The position numbers and the translations under genes are program-made. 64,000 nucleotides of DNA from Pusillimonas sp044464525 (GTDB lineage Bacteria > Pseudomonadota > Gammaproteobacteria > Burkholderiales > Burkholderiaceae_B), in contig NZ_JBIQLE010000003.1 of NCBI RefSeq assembly GCF_044464525.1, positions 1-64,000 on the forward strand, given 5' to 3'. The notes below the pieces were generated by a model. The model saw nothing but the letters and a program-made list of their open reading frames with translations. It did not search any database and had not been told where the DNA came from. Positions 60,790 to 64,000 of this stretch are shown here, one piece after another (within the stretch, counting starts at the first letter, position 1; the number at the start of each line of letters is the position of its first letter).

Positions 60790-61896
60790 TCATGGCTGGG
60801 CCGGTGCCGCGGGTCTGTCAACGACTACGGCAGCTCCGTCGGAGATTTTTTGCAGGCCCGCCACGACCACCTCGTCGCCTTCATTCAGGCCCGAGGTGAT
60901 TTCGATACGGCCGGACCTGCGCTGGCCTATCCTGACGGTAACGCGCTCGACACTACCGTTGACCACGCGAAACACGAAGCGGTCTTCTCCCGAGGGCACC
61001 AAGGCGGTTTCAGGAACGGTCAGCACCCGGTCGTCGGCGAACCTAAGTTCGACACGTGCAAACACGCCTGGCCGCAAGGTGTCGTCGGCGTTGCCCACAT
61101 TAGCGCGCAACAGAATGGAACGCCCGCCCACATCGATGGAAGGGTTGATGGCGCTGACCTCGCCCTCGCGCACCATGTCCGGCAGCGCATCGAAGGACAA
61201 AAGCAATTTGAGGCCGGGATGGACCAGCGGCAGATACTGTTCGGGAATGCGGAAATCGACCTGCAGGGGGTCGACGGATTCGATCGGCACCAAGGTGTCG
61301 CCGGGGCCCACGTAATCGCCCACTGATACGTTGCGCAATCCGATCAGGCCGTCGAAGGGGGCGACAATGGTGTTTTTTTGAAGCTGGGCCTTGGCCAGGG
61401 CAACTGCGGCGCGCTGCACCTGCAACTGGCTGGCGGCTTCGTCGCGCGCTTGCTTGCTGATGAAGCCCTGACGCGTCAGTTCGCCGGCTCGCCTGTCTTG
61501 GCTGGCGGCCAGAGCCAGGCTGGCTTCAGCCTGTTGCAATTGGGCTTTGGCCACGCTGTCATCAAGACGCAGTACCACTTGGCCCTGTTCGACCTTGCCG
61601 CCTTCTTCGATATTGATCTCGATGATGCGGCCGGTGATCTCAGAGCGCAGCACCACGGAATCGCGTGAGCGCAAGGTGCCCACGGCCGAGACGCTGCGTG
61701 GCATGGACTCGAGCACTGCGGGCGCAACCTCGACTCGAGTGCCCGACGGCGCTGCGGCAGCTTGGCCCGGTTGGGCCGCGCCGGCGTTGCCCAGAGCAGC
61801 GGCCGGCTGTTTATCGGCCCACCATCCAGCTCCCACTACGCCTATCACCGCGCCCGCGCCCAGTGCGACGATCCAACCCAATATGTTTGTTTTCAT
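60790..61896 (-). CDS. RND efflux periplasmic adaptor (MFP)
   Basis: 368 aa. N-terminal membrane anchor (ILGWIVALGAGAVIGVVGAGWW), biotinyl-like domain (ITGRIIEINIEEGGKVEQGQ), coiled-coil (ALAASQDRRAGELTRQGFIS), then the second biotinyl half NTIVAPFDGLIGLRNVSVGDYV and a beta-barrel. ATG 61896 is favoured over a start 21 codons upstream. Operon with the permease. Confidence 0.93.
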   Translation of the reverse strand: MKTNILGWIVALGAGAVIGVVGAGWWADKQPAAALGNAGAAQPGQAAAAPSGTRVEVAPAVLESMPRSVSAVGTLRSRDSVVLRSEITGRIIEINIEEGGKVEQGQVVLRLDDSVAKAQLQQAEASLALAASQDRRAGELTRQGFISKQARDEAASQLQVQRAAVALAKAQLQKNTIVAPFDGLIGLRNVSVGDYVGPGDTLVPIESVDPLQVDFRIPEQYLPLVHPGLKLLLSFDALPDMVREGEVSAINPSIDVGGRSILLRANVGNADDTLRPGVFARVELRFADDRVLTVPETALVPSGEDRFVFRVVNGSVERVTVRIGQRRSGRIEITSGLNEGDEVVVAGLQKISDGAAVVVDRPAAPAQP

Positions 61897-61979
61897 GGAA
61901 ATAACAGTCTGTATCCTACCGTCGCAGATAGTAGCGCAGTCGTCCCGGCTCGCGGCCAAAAAATAGGTAACAACGCCTT

Positions 61980-62447
61980 TTATCCGGTGTTTGCAGTCGA
62001 AACCAGCGAGCGCGCGTGCTCGACTCCCAGATTGGCCAACTGATCTGCAGCCTCATTGCCCACATCGCCCGCATGTCCGCGAACCCACTTCCATGTGACC
62101 TCGTGCCGGCTGACAAGTTCGTCAAGCTCTTGCCAAAGGTCTGCATTTTTTACCGGCTTCTTGTCGGCGGTGCGCCAATTGCGGCGTTTCCAGTTGCTTA
62201 TCCATTGCGTCATGCCTTTTTGCACATATTGGGAATCTGTGTGCACAACGACTTCGCAAGGCCGCTTCAAAGCCTTCAGTGCCTCGATCACGGCCAGGAG
62301 CTCCATGCGGTTATTAGTGGTGTCAGGTTCGCCGCCGTACAGCTTTTTCTCGTGGCGGCCCTGGCGCAACAAGGCGCCCCAGCCGCCCCAGCCAGGGTTT
62401 CCCTTGCAGGCGCCGTCGGTCCAGATTTCAACAGGATTACTACTCAT
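61980..62447 (-). CDS. rnhA: Ribonuclease HI
   Basis: 155 aa. Removes RNA from RNA-DNA hybrids. Active-site residues: Asp11 (WTDGACKGNPG), Glu49 (NNRMELLAV), Asp71 (VVHTDSQYV) and the C-terminal Asp in GNEAADQLAN. The WRTADKKPVKNADLWQ handle and VRGHAGD loop are present. It overlaps the methyltransferase gene by eight bases; rnhA next to this methyltransferase and gloB is a common proteobacterial order. Confidence 0.96.
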   Translation of the reverse strand: MSSNPVEIWTDGACKGNPGWGGWGALLRQGRHEKKLYGGEPDTTNNRMELLAVIEALKALKRPCEVVVHTDSQYVQKGMTQWISNWKRRNWRTADKKPVKNADLWQELDELVSRHEVTWKWVRGHAGDVGNEAADQLANLGVEHARSLVSTANTG

Positions 62448-63258
62448 GATTGCATTGATTCAATATGTCGCGCGCCCTCATGGCGCCGGAATGGCGGCCG
62501 GCAACGACCGCTGCGCGACGAACGCGCTGTTTCTTGTCTTTCCAGGCGGGCCCGATGAGGCGTACCCCCGCCACCCGTTTGACCGCCGACACCACGTAGA
62601 CCGCGCCGCAGACGGGCCACCATCGATCCCCGGCAGACTCCATGAAAGACCAGCGGTCGAGCCATTTGGCGCTGACGCAGGGCGGCGCATAGCAACCGAA
62701 ATGTCCACGATCTGCCTCGAAGGTAAGCAATTTGAACCAGTCTTTGAGACGACCCAACGATACCTGCATGTGCGCCGGAACCGGTACGATGGGATCCAGG
62801 CCGGGCACACGCTCGTGCGCGCCCCAGAGGCTCCATGGATTGAACCCCGAAATTACCACCCGGCCCTCGGGCACCAATACCCGCTCGGCCTCGCGCAACA
62901 CCTGGTGCGGACTATTGGAACACTCAAGCACATGGGGTAATATCAGTAGGTCGATGCTCTGGCTTTCCAAAGGCAGGTATTCGGGTTCGGCATATAACGC
63001 AACTTTAAGCTCGTGCTGCTGCGCTTCATCCCAGCACGAGTGCGTACGATCTTTGTTCGGAATCCGATTGGCTTGCAGTAAATCCCATTGGGGCTGGCCG
63101 ATTTGCATGGCATGGTAGCCAAACACGTTGGCAACCATGCCATCGATTTTTTTCTGTTCCCAGCTTTGCACGTATTGGCCGACCGGCGTAGCCAGCCATT
63201 GCGCTAGCTCGACAGCCAGGGGCTGGCCCGAAGAAACAGACACATGAGCTCCTTGCAT
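62440..63258 (-). CDS. SAM-dependent methyltransferase (YafS-like)
   Basis: 272 aa. Class I methyltransferase-like fold with the later core motifs: LPLESQSIDLLILPHVLECSNSP (in parts) and REAERVLVPEGRVVISGFNPWSLWG. The glycine-rich motif I is weak. It sits between rnhA and gloB, a conserved neighbourhood. Substrate not known. Confidence 0.85.
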   Translation of the reverse strand: MQGAHVSVSSGQPLAVELAQWLATPVGQYVQSWEQKKIDGMVANVFGYHAMQIGQPQWDLLQANRIPNKDRTHSCWDEAQQHELKVALYAEPEYLPLESQSIDLLILPHVLECSNSPHQVLREAERVLVPEGRVVISGFNPWSLWGAHERVPGLDPIVPVPAHMQVSLGRLKDWFKLLTFEADRGHFGCYAPPCVSAKWLDRWSFMESAGDRWWPVCGAVYVVSAVKRVAGVRLIGPAWKDKKQRVRRAAVVAGRHSGAMRARDILNQCNHE

Positions 63259-63274
63259 TTAGGTGGAAACAACG

Positions 63275-64000
63275 ATGGCACACAATACCAGCCTATTGAC
63301 ACCCGTACCGGCGTTTAGCGACAACTATATCTGGGTGCTTAGCCGTAATGGTCGCGCCGTGGTTGTCGACCCGGGCCAATCCGAGCCGGTCGAGGCGTTT
63401 CTAAAAGAATACCAGTTAAATCTGGACGCTATTCTACTTACACACCACCACCCTGATCACGTCGGCGGTGTTGTCGCTCTTAAGGAACTCACCGGCGCCC
63501 CCGTCTACGGTCCGTTAGGCGAAACCCTACCTGCCTGCGACGTACGGCTAAAGGAAGACGACGAGGTTTTCATAGAAAGCGTGGGTTTGCGGCTTTCGGT
63601 GCTTGATGTTCCCGGCCATACTGCCGGCCATATTGCCTATTTCGGCTACATGGACGAAGAAACCCCCCTGGTATTTTGCGGTGATACACTATTTGCCGCC
63701 GGATGCGGACGACTCTTCGAAGGCACACCGGGCCAAATGTGGAATTCGCTAAGCAAGCTCAAGGAACTGCCGCTGGAAACCCTGGTGTGCTGTGCTCACG
63801 AGTACACGCTGTCGAACCTTCGCTGGGCCCTGCAGGTCGAACCCGACAATCCGGCATTGCAACAACGTTGGAAAACGGCACAAAAGCTTCGCGAGCAAGG
63901 CTTGCCGACCGTGCCATCGACCATCGGCGACGAGCTGGAAACCAACCCATTCCTGCGTCCGTTGCAAGAAGAAGTCGCCGCAGCAGCCCGAGCCCACGCC
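63275..64000 (+). CDS. gloB: Hydroxyacylglutathione hydrolase GloB (glyoxalase II), partial
   Basis: 242 codons from ATG 63275, running off the window end. Metallo-beta-lactamase fold: the first binuclear metal motif T-H57-x-H59-x-D61-H62 (LTHHHPDHVGG), then VPGHTAGHIAYF, CGDTLFAAGCGRLFEGTP and CCAHEYTLSNLRWA. Hydrolyses S-lactoylglutathione in methylglyoxal detoxification. Divergent from the methyltransferase gene by 16 bp. Confidence 0.96.
   Translation, partial: MAHNTSLLTPVPAFSDNYIWVLSRNGRAVVVDPGQSEPVEAFLKEYQLNLDAILLTHHHPDHVGGVVALKELTGAPVYGPLGETLPACDVRLKEDDEVFIESVGLRLSVLDVPGHTAGHIAYFGYMDEETPLVFCGDTLFAAGCGRLFEGTPGQMWNSLSKLKELPLETLVCCAHEYTLSNLRWALQVEPDNPALQQRWKTAQKLREQGLPTVPSTIGDELETNPFLRPLQEEVAAAARAHA

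Overview
The window reads as a chromosome segment of a beta-proteobacterium in Burkholderiales, most likely Alcaligenaceae (Bordetella/Achromobacter/Pusillimonas relatives). This rests on an fdsGBACD-type soluble formate dehydrogenase beside molybdenum-cofactor genes, a Bordetella lgm-like lipid A sugar-modification set, an rnhA/methyltransferase/gloB group and high-GC codon use. It is an inference from gene content, not a database match.

Layout. 0.1-14.5 kb: an arylsulfatase lipoprotein, the moaC-moaD-moaE-moaB-moeA operon meeting mobA-moaA-regulator tail to tail, and the divergent fdsG-B-A-fdhD-fdsD operon; together these make Mo cofactor and the NAD-linked formate dehydrogenase that uses it. 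14.5-19.5 kb: a universal stress protein, a small sulfurtransferase/phosphatase-like protein and an envelope cluster (sugar deacetylase, GtrA-like protein, ArnT-like and GT2 transferases). 19.5-25.9 kb: an NO-response operon (group III truncated haemoglobin, nnrS, nsrR) with a candidate NsrR box, then serA, a hemerythrin, a pirin with a divergent LysR gene, and a guanidinium exporter (sugE/gdx) behind a two-hairpin guanidine-II riboswitch. 26.1-32.4 kb: an aldehyde dehydrogenase with a divergent AraC gene, a HEPN-type Abi protein, a radical SAM protein behind a LexA-like box, and an Ada protein that has lost most of its zinc site.

32.6-47.5 kb is an accessory catabolic island. The rightward half holds two near-identical periplasmic binding proteins, a PhyH oxygenase, one LivHMGF-type ABC transporter and a NahE-like hydratase-aldolase. 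The leftward half is MarR / Pht5-like decarboxylase / gentisate-type bicupin dioxygenase / aldehyde dehydrogenase / Rieske oxygenase beta and alpha. Four copies of a palindrome close to TAGGTACCTAA sit at the promoters of both MarR genes and of the two transport operons, so this looks like one regulon. The island is flanked by two same-orientation copies of an ada-TPR gene pair: on the left ada is whole and the TPR gene is a remnant, on the right ada is a remnant and the TPR gene is whole.

49.3-56.7 kb is a patchwork: a DNA-binding regulator with a beta-propeller protein, small conserved proteins, a possible IS21-type end, and an islet next to tRNA-Val. The islet holds a PIN/ribbon-helix-helix toxin-antitoxin pair, a DUF2384-type antitoxin without a partner and two DUF2971 genes. 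It is bounded and punctuated by copies of a 16-bp motif, AAGCATAA-N2-TGGCCA. 56.8-64 kb returns to core genes: dnaQ, an RND pump with its adaptor, rnhA, a SAM methyltransferase and the start of gloB. The first 125 bases hold no gene I can support.
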